Assembly (NCBI RefSeq): GCF_003340565.1
Contig: NZ_QPLK01000001.1
Coordinates: 124,001 to 188,000 of the forward strand
Origin: Rhodovulum sp. 12E13
Lineage (GTDB): Bacteria; Pseudomonadota; Alphaproteobacteria; Rhodobacterales; Rhodobacteraceae
Direction of reading: 5' to 3'
DNA length: 64,000 nt
Part shown: in pieces, positions 25,775 to 34,455 of the stretch
Layout: each line of letters starts with the position of its first letter
Numbering within the stretch: position 1 is the first letter of the stretch
Position numbers and translations under genes: made by a program
Notes under the pieces: model-generated
What the model saw: the letters and a program-made list of their open reading frames with translations, nothing else
Database searches by the model: none
Told to the model about the DNA's origin: nothing

Positions 25775-26132
25775 GGCCCCCTCGGGGCATCTGGCCCTGA
25801 AGGGGCCGGTGCCGGAGGAAGCGGCCCCATGCGGTCGGGTCCGTTTCTGGGGGCACTGCGGGGCGAGGCGCGCGCCCTGCGACGCCGGTGGCCGGCACAG
25901 GCCGGCAAGCCCCGCGCCGCTCCGCACGCTGCACCGGCGAGCCTCCGGGCCGCGATCGTCGGCTCACTGCCCGCGCTTGCGCGCCGCTCCGCAGACCGGC
26001 CGGATTGCTCGGTCGCGGCCGAGGACCTGTGCGTTCACTCGGTCACCTCCGTGCCACCTCTGTCGCCGCGTGACAGCGCACATGGGGGGCAATAGGGTCA
26101 CCCCTGAACGGAAAAGACCGAGAGGCGGCAGG
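25775..26132. other. intergenic region, no supported gene
   Basis: 358 bp between the caspase fusion and cytosine deaminase. Just after the stop are two small hairpins (GCCCC at 25776-25780 with GGGGC at 25784-25788; GGCCC at 25793-25797 with GGGCC at 25803-25807) that could end transcription, though no T-run follows. The short open frames here have no ribosome site or protein-like composition. The last 30 bases carry the ribosome site (AGGCGGCAGG) of the deaminase. I see no convincing sigma-70 promoter. Confidence 0.4.
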
Positions 26133-27437
26133 ATGATCGACTTACTGATCCGGGGCGCGAGCCTGCCCGATGGCAGGCAGGGGCAGGACATCGCCATCCG
26201 GGGCGGGCGCATCGTCGACGTCGCGCCCGGGATCGACGCCGAAGCGGGGCGCGTGCTCGACGCGGGCGGCCATCTCGCCTCGCCACCCTTCGTCGATGCG
26301 CATTTCCACATGGATGCCACCCTGTCGCTCGGCCTGCCGCGGATGAACGTGTCGGGCACGCTGCTGGAGGGCATCGCGCTCTGGGGCGAGCTGCGCCCGA
26401 CGCTGACGCGCGAGGCGGTGGTCGACCGAGCGTTGCGCTACTGCGACCTCGCGGTGTCGAAGGGGCTGATGGCGGTGCGCAGCCATGTCGACGTCTCCGA
26501 CCCCGCCCTCGTCACGGTCGAGGCGTTGCTCGAGGTGCGCGAGCGCGTGGCGCCGTATCTCGACCTGCAGCTCGTGGCCTTTCCGCAGGACGGGTACTTC
26601 CGCCACCCCGACGCGGCGAAGGCGCTGGAGCGGGCGCTCGACATGGGCGTCGACGTGGTGGGCGGCATCCCGCATTTCGAGCGCACGCTGGAGGCCGGGC
26701 GCGCCTCGGTCGAGGCGCTGTGCCGGATCGCGGCCGAGCGGGGCCTGCGCGTCGACATGCATTGCGACGAGACCGACGACCCCCTCTCGCGCCATGTCGA
26801 GACGCTGGCCGAGCAGACGCTGCGCTTCGGCCTCGAGGGCCGGGTTGCCGGCTCGCACCTGACCTCGATGCACTCGATGGACAACTACTTCGTGTCCAAG
26901 CTCATTCCGCTGATGGCCGAGGCGCGGCTCGCGGCGATCCCCAACCCCTTGATCAACATCATGATCCAGGGCCGCCACGACACCTACCCCAAACGGCGCG
27001 GGCTGACCCGCATACCCGAGCTGATCGAGGCCGGCATCGACGTGGCGCTGGGGCAGGATTGCGTGATGGACCCGTGGTATTCGATGGGTACGGGCGACCT
27101 GCTCGATGTGGCGCACATGGCGGTGCACGCCACGCAGATGGGCTCGCAGGACGACAAGCGCACGTTGTTCGACGCGGTGACGACGGTGCCCGCGCGCATC
27201 CTCGGGCTCGAGGGCTACGGCCTCGCGCCCGGCTGCCATGCCGACCTCGTGATCCTGCAGGCGACCGACCCCGCCGAGGCGATCCGCCTGCGCCCCGCGC
27301 GCCTCGCGGTGATCCGGCGCGGCAGGGTGGTGGCCGAGACGGCGCCCGAGATCCCGCGCCTGTCGCTCGAGGGCCGCCCCGGCACGGTCGACCCGGCCGC
27401 CTATGCGCCCCGCCACGCCCGCCAGGGCGGCGCCTAA
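26133..27437 (+). CDS. codA: cytosine deaminase-type amidohydrolase
   Basis: 434 residues, the normal length of CodA. Metal and catalytic motifs of the amidohydrolase fold are all present: the HxH pair in FVDAHFHMD, DMHCDETDDP with the conserved His and the Glu/Asp pair, SHLTSMHSMD, and the metal Asp in LGQDCVMDPW. CodA hydrolyses cytosine to uracil and ammonia in the cytoplasm. The following BMP-type ABC importer is a family known for purine nucleoside and similar substrates, which supports a nucleobase salvage or degradation role; related deaminases acting on other pyrimidines or triazines cannot be excluded. The start is supported by the ribosome site just upstream. Confidence 0.83.
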   Translation: MIDLLIRGASLPDGRQGQDIAIRGGRIVDVAPGIDAEAGRVLDAGGHLASPPFVDAHFHMDATLSLGLPRMNVSGTLLEGIALWGELRPTLTREAVVDRALRYCDLAVSKGLMAVRSHVDVSDPALVTVEALLEVRERVAPYLDLQLVAFPQDGYFRHPDAAKALERALDMGVDVVGGIPHFERTLEAGRASVEALCRIAAERGLRVDMHCDETDDPLSRHVETLAEQTLRFGLEGRVAGSHLTSMHSMDNYFVSKLIPLMAEARLAAIPNPLINIMIQGRHDTYPKRRGLTRIPELIEAGIDVALGQDCVMDPWYSMGTGDLLDVAHMAVHATQMGSQDDKRTLFDAVTTVPARILGLEGYGLAPGCHADLVILQATDPAEAIRLRPARLAVIRRGRVVAETAPEIPRLSLEGRPGTVDPAAYAPRHARQGGA

Positions 27438-27567
27438 TTTCGAGGCACATCCCCTATCCGGCACAGCAATTGGGCAGCCGCCCCTTGACTCCGCCGGCCC
27501 GTGGCGAAGTGTGGCGCCGTCGCGCGGGGCGGTCCCGCGCCCGAAGTCCAACGAGGGGGACCTGCCC

Positions 27568-28560
27568 ATGATCCGCACCCGAATGAACCGTCGCCGTCTG
27601 CTCGGCGCCGGCGCCGCGCTGACCGCCTCGGCCCTCGCCGCACCCGCGTTGCTGCGCGCGCAAGGCGCGGCCGTTAAGGTCGCGGGCATCCACGCCTCGC
27701 CGGTCGAGAACGCCTGGAACTCCGTCCTGCACGCGGCGATGGTGGCGGCCGATGCCGACGGGGCGATCGAATACACCTTCTCCGAGGGCGTGTCGGGCAC
27801 CGACTATCCGCGCGCCATGCGCGAGTTCGCCGAGGCGGGCAACGTGCTCATCGTGGGCGAATCCTACGCCGTGGAGCGCGAGGCGCGGCAGGTCGCGGCC
27901 GACTATCCGGACACCGCGTTCCTGATGGGCTCGTCCGGCGAGGCGGCAGGCGACAATTTCGGCGTCTTCGGCACCTGGAACTGGGAGGCGGCGTATCTCG
28001 CCGGCATGCTGGCGGGGCGGATGACGCAGTCGGGCATCGTGGGCTCGGTCGGTGCCATCCCGATCCCCGAGGTCAACATGCTGATCAACGGCTTTGCCGA
28101 CGGCGTGGCGCGCACCAACCCAGAGGCGCAGCACCTGGTCAGCTTCATCGGCACCTTCTTCGACCCGCCCAAGGCGCGCGAGGCCGGGCTGGCGCAGATC
28201 GACGCCGGAGCAGACATCCTGTTCGGCGAGCGGATCGGCACGGCCGATGCGGCGCAGGAGCGCGGCATCCCCGCCATCGGCTCGCTGATCGACTATACTC
28301 CCCGCTACCCCGAGACGGTCTTCGCCAACGCGCTGTGGAACTTCCGCCCGCTGATGGAGGCGGCGCTGGCCGATGCGCTGGCGGGCGAGCCCACGGGCAA
28401 GAACTATACGCCGCTCAGCCTGATGAAGGACGGCGGCAACGACATCTCCTACGTCGAGACGGTGCCGCCCGCCGAGGCGGTGGCCGAGATGGAGGAGGTG
28501 CGCGCCGCCATCAAGGCGGGTGCGTTCGAGGTGCCCCGCAACTTCGAAGAGCCCGCCTGA
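27568..28560 (+). CDS. BMP-family ABC transporter substrate-binding protein
   Basis: 330 residues. The N-terminus has a twin-arginine-like signal (MNRRRLLGAGAAL; the alternative ATG is at 27583) and an AQG cleavage region. The mature protein matches the BMP/PnrA type: KVAGIHASPVENAWN, ALYxx-like MGSSG and FGTWNWEAAYLAGMLAG, GSVGAIPIPEVN, and DYTPRYPE. These periplasmic proteins deliver purine nucleosides or related compounds to their ABC permeases. The gene follows codA by 130 bp and is separated from the ATPase gene by a strong hairpin, giving the usual pattern of more binding protein than membrane parts. Confidence 0.87.
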   Translation: MIRTRMNRRRLLGAGAALTASALAAPALLRAQGAAVKVAGIHASPVENAWNSVLHAAMVAADADGAIEYTFSEGVSGTDYPRAMREFAEAGNVLIVGESYAVEREARQVAADYPDTAFLMGSSGEAAGDNFGVFGTWNWEAAYLAGMLAGRMTQSGIVGSVGAIPIPEVNMLINGFADGVARTNPEAQHLVSFIGTFFDPPKAREAGLAQIDAGADILFGERIGTADAAQERGIPAIGSLIDYTPRYPETVFANALWNFRPLMEAALADALAGEPTGKNYTPLSLMKDGGNDISYVETVPPAEAVAEMEEVRAAIKAGAFEVPRNFEEPA

Positions 28561-28574
28561 TGCGACACCGGCAG

Positions 28575-28600
28575 GCCCGCCCCCGGCTGACGGGGCGGGC
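28575..28600 (+). terminator. hairpin between binding-protein and ATPase genes
   Basis: A perfect nine-base-pair GC stem (28575-28583 with 28592-28600) with an eight-base loop ends exactly at the base before the ATPase ATG. There is no T-run, so it is more likely an mRNA-stabilising or attenuating element than a full terminator. Its 3' arm (GGGGCGGGC) also contains the only purine-rich stretch that could serve as ribosome site for the ATPase, so the structure would hide it. Confidence 0.6.
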
Positions 28601-30148
28601 ATGACGCGGGTTCTGGAGCTTTCGGGGATCACCAAGCGCTTCGGCGCCACGCTGGCCAACGACGCCGTCTCGCTCCACCTGGAGCGGGGCGAGATCGTTG
28701 CGCTTCTGGGCGAGAACGGCGCGGGCAAGACCACCCTCATGTCGATCCTTTTCGGCCATTACACGGCCGACGCGGGCACTGTCCGGGTCGAGGGCGAGGT
28801 GTTGCCGCCGGGCCACCCGCGCGCCGCGATCCGTGCTGGCGTGGGCATGGTGCACCAGCATTTCGCGCTGGCCGCCAACCTGACCGTGCTCGACAACGTC
28901 ATGACGGGCACCGAGCCGCTGTGGCGGCTGCGCTCCGACCGGTCGGGGGCTCGGGCGCGGCTGGCGGCGCTGGCGGAGCGGTTCGGCCTCAGGGTCGATC
29001 CCGACGCGCGGGTGTCCGACCTGTCGGTGGGCGAGCGGCAGCGCGTCGAGATCCTCAAGGCGCTCTACAACGACGCGAGCATCCTCATCCTCGACGAGCC
29101 GACGGCGGTGCTGACCACGCAGGAGGCCGAGCGCCTGTTTGCCACGCTGCGCGACATGGCCGCCAAGGGGCTGTCGCTGATCTTCATCAGTCACAAGCTG
29201 CACGAGGTGATGTCGGCCTCCGACCGGGTGGTGGTGCTGCGCGGCGGCCGCGTGGTGGCCGAGCGTGCCACGCGAGAGACAAGCCGCGAGGAACTGGCCG
29301 AGCTGATGGTGGGCCGCGCCGTCGACCGGCCCGTGCGCCCGCCGGCGACGCCCGGCCCCGTGCTGCTGCAGGCGCGCGACGTCGCGGTGGCGGGGAAGGG
29401 CGGCGCCTCGCTGAAGGGGGTCGACTTCGCCCTGCGCGCGGGCGAGACGCTGGGGATCATCGGCGTCTCGGGCAACGGGCAGACGACGCTGGCGGAAGTG
29501 GTGTCGGGCGTGCTGGCCCCCGCCGCGGGCACGCTGACCGTCAGGGGTGCGCCGCTTGCTTCGGGCGTGCGGGCCGCCATCGCCGCCGGCATCGGACGCA
29601 TTCCCGAGGATCGCCACGCCGAGGGCGTGCTCGGCGACATGACGACGTGGGAGAACGTGGTGCTCGAGCGCATCTGGTCGCCCGAGTTCTCGCGGCGCGG
29701 GGTCGTCCGCCGCGGGGCGGCGCGCGCGGCTGCCGCCCGCATCCTGGGCGACTACGACGTGCGCGGCGCACAGGTCGACGGGCGGGTGCGCCTTCTGTCG
29801 GGCGGCAACATGCAGAAGCTGATCCTCGGCCGCGTGCTCGAGGCTGCGCCCGACATCCTCGTGGCCGCCCAGCCCAGCCGCGGGCTCGACGAGGGGGCCA
29901 TCGCCGGGGTGCATCGCCGGCTGATCGAGGCGCGGGCGCGAGGCGCCGGCGTGCTGCTGATCTCGGAGGATCTCGACGAGGTGATCGCGCTGGCCGACCG
30001 CATCCGCGCCATCGTGGGCGGGCGGCTGTCGCCCGCCATTCCCGCAGAGCGTGCCGACGCTCGCCTGCTGGGCCTGATGATGGCCGGCGACTGGCGCGCG
30101 GCAGAAGGCATCGCGGCCGGGGCCGAGGGGGAAGCGCATGCGCTTTGA
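28601..30148 (+). CDS. BMP-type ABC importer ATPase (two nucleotide-binding domains)
   Basis: 515 residues with two fused ATPase domains. The first has Walker A GENGAGKTT, signature LSVGERQRV and Walker B LILDEP. The second is degenerate in the manner of ribose/nucleoside importers: GVSGNGQTT, signature LSGGNMQKL and AAQPSRGLD instead of a normal Walker B. This double ATPase (MglA/NupO type) powers the two downstream permeases at the inner membrane. It overlaps the first permease gene by 11 bp. Confidence 0.9.
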   Translation: MTRVLELSGITKRFGATLANDAVSLHLERGEIVALLGENGAGKTTLMSILFGHYTADAGTVRVEGEVLPPGHPRAAIRAGVGMVHQHFALAANLTVLDNVMTGTEPLWRLRSDRSGARARLAALAERFGLRVDPDARVSDLSVGERQRVEILKALYNDASILILDEPTAVLTTQEAERLFATLRDMAAKGLSLIFISHKLHEVMSASDRVVVLRGGRVVAERATRETSREELAELMVGRAVDRPVRPPATPGPVLLQARDVAVAGKGGASLKGVDFALRAGETLGIIGVSGNGQTTLAEVVSGVLAPAAGTLTVRGAPLASGVRAAIAAGIGRIPEDRHAEGVLGDMTTWENVVLERIWSPEFSRRGVVRRGAARAAAARILGDYDVRGAQVDGRVRLLSGGNMQKLILGRVLEAAPDILVAAQPSRGLDEGAIAGVHRRLIEARARGAGVLLISEDLDEVIALADRIRAIVGGRLSPAIPAERADARLLGLMMAGDWRAAEGIAAGAEGEAHAL

Positions 30149-31190
30149 GCGCCGTGAGCGGCCCTCGGCGGCGCTGACCCTGCTGGCGCCGCTCGGCGCC
30201 ATCGGCGCGGCGCTTGCACTGGCCGGCGCGCTGATCGCCACGGCCGGGGCCAACGTTGCCGAGGCGTTCGGCCTGATCCTGCAGGGTGCCCTCGGCTCGC
30301 GTCTGGGGATCACCGAGACGCTGACCCGCGCGACGCCGCTCATCCTGACCGGCCTCGCCGCCGCCGTCGCCTTTCGTGCGCGGCTGTGGAATATCGGCGG
30401 CGAGGGACAGTTCTACATGGGAGCGCTGGCCGTCTCGGCCTTCGGCCTCGTGCCGGGGCTCGCGGCGGCGCCGGCCCCCGTGGCGGTGCTGGCCTGCCTC
30501 GTCGCGGGCGCGCTTGCCGGCATGGCGCTGCTGCTGGTCCCCGTGACGCTCAAGCTGCGGTTCGGCACCGACGAGGTGGTGACGACGCTGCTGCTCAATT
30601 TCGTGGCGATCCTCTTCGTGTCGATGATGATCGAGGGTGCGCTGCGCGACCCGCTGGCCTTCGGCTGGCCGCAATCGGTGCCGGTGCCCGACGTCGCGCT
30701 CCTGCCGCAACTCGTCGAGCGGTCGCGCCTTCATGCGGGCCTTCTGATCGCGCTGGCGATGGCGGTCGCGGTGTGGTGGCTGCAGGAGCGCACCGTCTTC
30801 GGCATGCGCGCCCGCGCCGCGGGGCTGAACGCACGCGCGGCCGCCTTCGCCGGGGTGCCGCTGGGGCGCACGCTGGTGCTGGTGGGGTGCCTGTCGGGGG
30901 GGCTGGCGGGCCTCGCCGGCGCGATCGAGGTGATGGGGGTGAAGGGCTATGTCACCACCGACCTGTCGCCCAACTACGGCTATTCCGGCATCGTCATCGC
31001 CATGCTCGCCGCGCTCCACCCCATCGGCGTGATCGGGGCGGCGCTCTTCTCGGCGGTGATCTTCGTGGGCGCGGATTCGATGAGCCGGGCGCTCGGCGTG
31101 CCCTCCTACATCGCCGACGTCACGGTGGCGCTGTCGCTGCTGACCATGCTGGTCGCGCTGTTCCTCGTGCAATTCCGGGTGCGGCGGTGA
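30138..31190 (+). CDS. BMP-type ABC importer permease 1
   Basis: 350 residues with about eight to ten hydrophobic helices. It has the BPD_transp_2 (branched-chain/nucleoside) permease pattern, including NIGGEGQFYMGAL and the ATPase-contact loop GLNARAAAFAGVPLGRT. This is the larger subunit of a heterodimeric channel, paired with the gene that follows by a GTGA overlap. Confidence 0.88.
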   Translation: MRFERRERPSAALTLLAPLGAIGAALALAGALIATAGANVAEAFGLILQGALGSRLGITETLTRATPLILTGLAAAVAFRARLWNIGGEGQFYMGALAVSAFGLVPGLAAAPAPVAVLACLVAGALAGMALLLVPVTLKLRFGTDEVVTTLLLNFVAILFVSMMIEGALRDPLAFGWPQSVPVPDVALLPQLVERSRLHAGLLIALAMAVAVWWLQERTVFGMRARAAGLNARAAAFAGVPLGRTLVLVGCLSGGLAGLAGAIEVMGVKGYVTTDLSPNYGYSGIVIAMLAALHPIGVIGAALFSAVIFVGADSMSRALGVPSYIADVTVALSLLTMLVALFLVQFRVRR

Positions 31191-32128
31191 GCGTGCTGCT
31201 CGACATCCTCGCCTCGGTCGGCCTGTGGGAGGCGGTGCTGCGCATCGCCACGCCGCTGATCCTCGGCACGCTCGGGGTGCTCCTGTGCGAGCGGGTGGGC
31301 GTGCTGAACCTCGGGATCGAGGGGATCATGGCCTTCGGCGCGATGATCGGCTGGCTGACGGTGTATTCGGGCGGCGATCTCTGGGCCGGCATCGCGGCGG
31401 CGGCCGCCTGCGGCGCGGCCTTCGGCCTGCTGCACGCGCTGATGACCGTGCCGCTGGGGCTGTCGCAACACGTCACCGGCCTCGGCATCACGCTCTTCGC
31501 CTCGAGCGTCGCCTACTACATCTTCCGCCTGGCGGTGCCTACGGCGAGCTCGCCGCCGACGGTCGAGCCCTTCCGCCCGCTGCCGGTGCCGATGCTGTCC
31601 GACATCCCGTTTTTCGGCCCGGTGCTCTTCACCCAGACGGCGCCGACCTATCTCGCGCTCGTGCTCGTGGCGATTCTGGCTTTCGTGCTCTACCGCACGC
31701 CGCTGGGGCTGGCGATCCGGATGACTGGCGAGAACCCGCACGCGGTCGAGGCGCAGGGCATCGACCCGATCCTCGTGCGGATCGGCACCATCATGGCGGG
31801 CTCGGCGCTGATGGGCGTGGCGGGCGCGTTCCTGACGCTGGCCGCCTTCAATTCGTTCTTCCCGACGATGGTGCAGGGGCGGGGCTGGATATGCATCGCG
31901 CTCGTGGTCTTTGCGCTCTGGCGGCCGGGGCGGGCGCTGCTGGGCGCCGTGCTCTTCGCCTTCTTCGATGCGTTCCAGCTCCGCCTTCAGACGGCGGTGG
32001 ACGGCGTGCCCTATCAGCTCTTCCTGATGCTGCCCTATCTGCTGTCGATCCTCGCGCTGGTCGTCATGGCGCAGCGGGCGAGGGTGCCGCAGGCTCTGAT
32101 GCAGCCCTACCGCCGGGGAGAGCGCTGA
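31187..32128 (+). CDS. BMP-type ABC importer permease 2
   Basis: 313 residues from a GTG overlapping the previous stop. It is hydrophobic throughout, with the second-subunit signature LNLGIEGIMAFGAM near the N-terminus and the coupling loop GENPHAVEAQGIDPI. With the preceding permease, ATPase and binding protein it completes a four-gene importer. Transcription probably ends at the hairpins directly downstream. Confidence 0.88.
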   Translation: MSVLLDILASVGLWEAVLRIATPLILGTLGVLLCERVGVLNLGIEGIMAFGAMIGWLTVYSGGDLWAGIAAAAACGAAFGLLHALMTVPLGLSQHVTGLGITLFASSVAYYIFRLAVPTASSPPTVEPFRPLPVPMLSDIPFFGPVLFTQTAPTYLALVLVAILAFVLYRTPLGLAIRMTGENPHAVEAQGIDPILVRIGTIMAGSALMGVAGAFLTLAAFNSFFPTMVQGRGWICIALVVFALWRPGRALLGAVLFAFFDAFQLRLQTAVDGVPYQLFLMLPYLLSILALVVMAQRARVPQALMQPYRRGER

Positions 32129-32133
32129 GGACG

Positions 32134-32180
32134 GCGCCGACGGTATCGGCGCGTTGCGTCCACCCGCCGCCGGGCGGCCG
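32134..32180. terminator. hairpins between convergent genes
   Basis: A perfect seven-base-pair stem (32134-32140 with 32146-32152, five-base loop) lies just after the permease stop, and a second GC stem-loop (about 32166-32180, GCCGCCGGGCGGC region) lies just after the end of the reverse-strand dehalogenase gene. Together they would separate the two convergent transcripts; neither has a T-run. Confidence 0.5.
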
Positions 32181-32182
32181 CG

Positions 32183-33112
32183 TCAGGCGATCTCTGCTTC
32201 GGGCTCGCGGCCGGCGAAGAAGGCATCGAGAGCGGCAAAGACCAGATCGGGGCGTTCCTCTGCCGGGTAATGGCCGGTCGGCACCGCGAAGCCGCGCAGA
32301 TCGTCGGCCCAGTCCGCCCACAGCCTCAGCGGGTCGAAATGGCGGCCGCAATGGCTGTTGGAGCCCCAGAGCACCAGCACCGGGGCCGAAATCCGGCGGA
32401 TGCCGAAGTCGGCCTTGTCCATCTCGAAATCGACCGTGACGGTCGCGCGGTAATCCTCGCAGACCGCGTGGATCTGTTCGGGCGTCGTGCAGCGCTTGTA
32501 TTCGGCCATGGCGCGCGGGTCGAAGATCGACAGGCCGACGCCCTTCTTGTTGAGCTTGTAGTCGATGTAATAGTCCAGATCGGCCGTGAGCAGCCGCTCG
32601 GGAAACGGCGCCTTCTGGGCCATGAAGAACCAGTGGTAGGATTCGAGGCCCCAGCCGAGGCTGACGTTCGACAGCACGGCGTGCGTCGGCACGATGTCGA
32701 GCGAGGCGAAGCGGGTGATCCGCTCGGGCCGGTCGAGCGCCATGCGGAACCCGACTCGCGCGCCGCGGTCGTGCCCGGCGACGGCGAAGCTGTCGAAGCC
32801 GAAATGATCCATCACCGCGAAGGCGTCTTCGCCCATCGCGCGGAACGAATACGCGGCGTGGTCGCCGCCGCCCTCGGGTTTTTCGCTGTCGCCGTAGCCG
32901 CGCAGATCCGGCGCGATCACGGTATGCGATCTTGCCAGGTCCGGCGCGATCCTGTGCCAGCTGACATGGGTCAGCGGGTTGCCATGCAGCAGGAGCAACG
33001 GCGGGCCGGAGCCGCCCTTGACGAGGTTGATCTCGGCGCCCGCGCCGGGGACGCGACGTGTCTCGAACCCCGGAAACAAGTCCTTGTCGGCGGCCAATCC
33101 TGCGGTGTCCAT
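32183..33112 (-). CDS. fluoroacetate/haloacetate dehalogenase-type hydrolase
   Basis: 309 residues from the ATG at 33112; AGGGAGG lies six bases upstream, whereas the other ATG (33118) directly abuts it. It is an alpha/beta hydrolase with all residues I know from fluoroacetate dehalogenase: nucleophile Asp115 with Arg116 and Arg119 (GHDRGARVG) for the carboxylate, Asp139 (LDIVPT), the fluoride-binding His160-Trp161 (HWFFMAQ) and Tyr221 (CEDYRA), and the base His281 (TGHYPAEE). Such enzymes turn fluoroacetate or other haloacetates into glycolate in the cytoplasm. It is divergent from an AbrB-family and aconitase operon, with a shared inverted repeat between them. An ordinary epoxide-hydrolase relative is less likely given the full halide triad. 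Confidence 0.85.
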   Translation of the reverse strand: MDTAGLAADKDLFPGFETRRVPGAGAEINLVKGGSGPPLLLLHGNPLTHVSWHRIAPDLARSHTVIAPDLRGYGDSEKPEGGGDHAAYSFRAMGEDAFAVMDHFGFDSFAVAGHDRGARVGFRMALDRPERITRFASLDIVPTHAVLSNVSLGWGLESYHWFFMAQKAPFPERLLTADLDYYIDYKLNKKGVGLSIFDPRAMAEYKRCTTPEQIHAVCEDYRATVTVDFEMDKADFGIRRISAPVLVLWGSNSHCGRHFDPLRLWADWADDLRGFAVPTGHYPAEERPDLVFAALDAFFAGREPEAEIA

Positions 33113-33232
33113 CTGCATCCTCCCTGAGCGCGATCCCGGGCGACCTTCTGCTCCGGCCGTCGCGGCGGCAAGCCATCCCGCGCGGCAGGCCGCCCCGCGG
33201 CGGGACGCGCCAGGGCTCCGCCGTCGGGATAG

Positions 33233-33250
33233 TAGTTGCAATTGCGGCTA
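33233..33250. promoter_or_regulatory. TAGTTGC-type inverted repeat (operator copy 1)
   Basis: TAGTTGC, four bases, GCGGCTA. The left arm is identical to that of the copy at 57168 and the right arm matches five of seven positions. It sits in the 230-bp gap between the divergent dehalogenase and AbrB-family genes, suggesting joint control. I see no strong sigma-70 hexamers here. A degenerate relative of the other motif (TTGTTAACTG, 33254-33263) lies next to it. Confidence 0.6.
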
Positions 33251-33342
33251 CGCTTGTTAACTGTTTCGGGGGGGACAGCGCAACCGGTGCTGTCTCTGGC
33301 GCACCGAGGTGCGTCGGGAGGACGACCCTGCGCGTGGGGAGT

Positions 33343-34455
33343 ATGCCGCGATTCGAGCAACCAGATGTCGCCAACCGGGGGGCTGTCGCTCACCTGGCCC
33401 GGCTGCCGGTCGTGGCGGCGATGGCCGCTCTCGCGGGCTACGGCGCGTCGCTGCTCGGCATTCCCCTCGCGTGGCTCCTGGGCGCGCTGATCGCGACCGC
33501 GACGATCGGTATTGCCGTGCGGCCCGTCTCGGTGCCGCCGCCGCTCTACAAGCTGGGCCAGGTGATGGTGGGCGTCGCGGTGGGCCTCACGGTGAGCGCC
33601 GACATCGTCTCGGAGCTGGGGCCGCATGCCCTGCTCGCGCCCGTGGCGGCGGTGCTGTCGATCGCCGTCGGCCGGGCGCTGTGCCCGGTGCTGTGGCGCT
33701 TCGGCGCGGTCGACCGCGCGACGGCCTATTTCTCGCTGGTGCCGGCCGGCATCGCCGAGATGGCCGAGCAGGCGGGCAAGCGCGGCGCGGATGTGGGGGC
33801 GGTGGCCACCTTTCACGCCTTTCGCGTCGGTCTGCTGGTGCTCCTGCTGCCGCTGCTCGTCTTCGTCGCGGTCGGCCCCGGCGATGGTGTCGCCGCGCCG
33901 GAGCCGGAGACATGGCGCGCGGCCGGCTGGACGCCCTCTTTCGGTGTGGCGCTGGCCATCGGGGGGCTGGCCGCGCTCGGCGCGCGCCGGATCGGTGTGC
34001 CGAGCGCCTACGTCCTCGGGCCGATGGCGGTCCTTGCGGTGATGTCCGGGGCCGGCCTGATCGACGCGCAGGAGCCCGACAGCGTCCTGGCGGTGGCCCA
34101 GGTGATGCTGGGGCTGGGGATTGGCGCGCGGTTCACGCGGGCGACGATGGGGCGCTTGCCCCGCGCGCTTGCGGTGGGCGTGCCGCTGATGATCGGCCAT
34201 GCCGGGCTCATGGTGGGGCTGGGCGTCGTGGTGGCGCTCGGCTTCGGTCTGGATCCGGTGGTGCTGGCGCTCGGGGCCTCGACCGGTGGGATCGCCGAGA
34301 TGGTGCTGACGGCGAAGGCGGTGGGCGCCGACGCGGCCCTCGTGACCTTCTACCAGGTCGTGCGCGGGCTGGCGGGAAACCTGACCGCGGGGCTTATCTT
34401 CGAACGGACGGTGGCGCAGCCGGTGGTATCGGGGGACGGGGGTCGCGATGACTGA
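33343..34455 (+). CDS. AbrB-family (PF05145) membrane protein
   Basis: 370 residues in a pseudo-duplicated layout of about ten helices. The two halves share a motif: YFSLVPAGIAEMAEQAGKRGAD in the first and LGASTGGIAEMVLTAKAVGAD in the second, which is diagnostic of the AbrB / putative ammonia monooxygenase regulator family of inner-membrane proteins, suspected to be transporters. It overlaps the aconitase gene by 8 bp, so it is translated together with it, and it is divergent from the dehalogenase. A plausible role is export or import of the organic acid handled by its neighbours; this is inference. Confidence 0.8.
   Translation: MPRFEQPDVANRGAVAHLARLPVVAAMAALAGYGASLLGIPLAWLLGALIATATIGIAVRPVSVPPPLYKLGQVMVGVAVGLTVSADIVSELGPHALLAPVAAVLSIAVGRALCPVLWRFGAVDRATAYFSLVPAGIAEMAEQAGKRGADVGAVATFHAFRVGLLVLLLPLLVFVAVGPGDGVAAPEPETWRAAGWTPSFGVALAIGGLAALGARRIGVPSAYVLGPMAVLAVMSGAGLIDAQEPDSVLAVAQVMLGLGIGARFTRATMGRLPRALAVGVPLMIGHAGLMVGLGVVVALGFGLDPVVLALGASTGGIAEMVLTAKAVGADAALVTFYQVVRGLAGNLTAGLIFERTVAQPVVSGDGGRDD

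Noticed and set aside
25829-26095. Small gene between the caspase fusion and cytosine deaminase
   Set aside because: Composition and lack of ribosome site suggest random open frame in GC-rich DNA.
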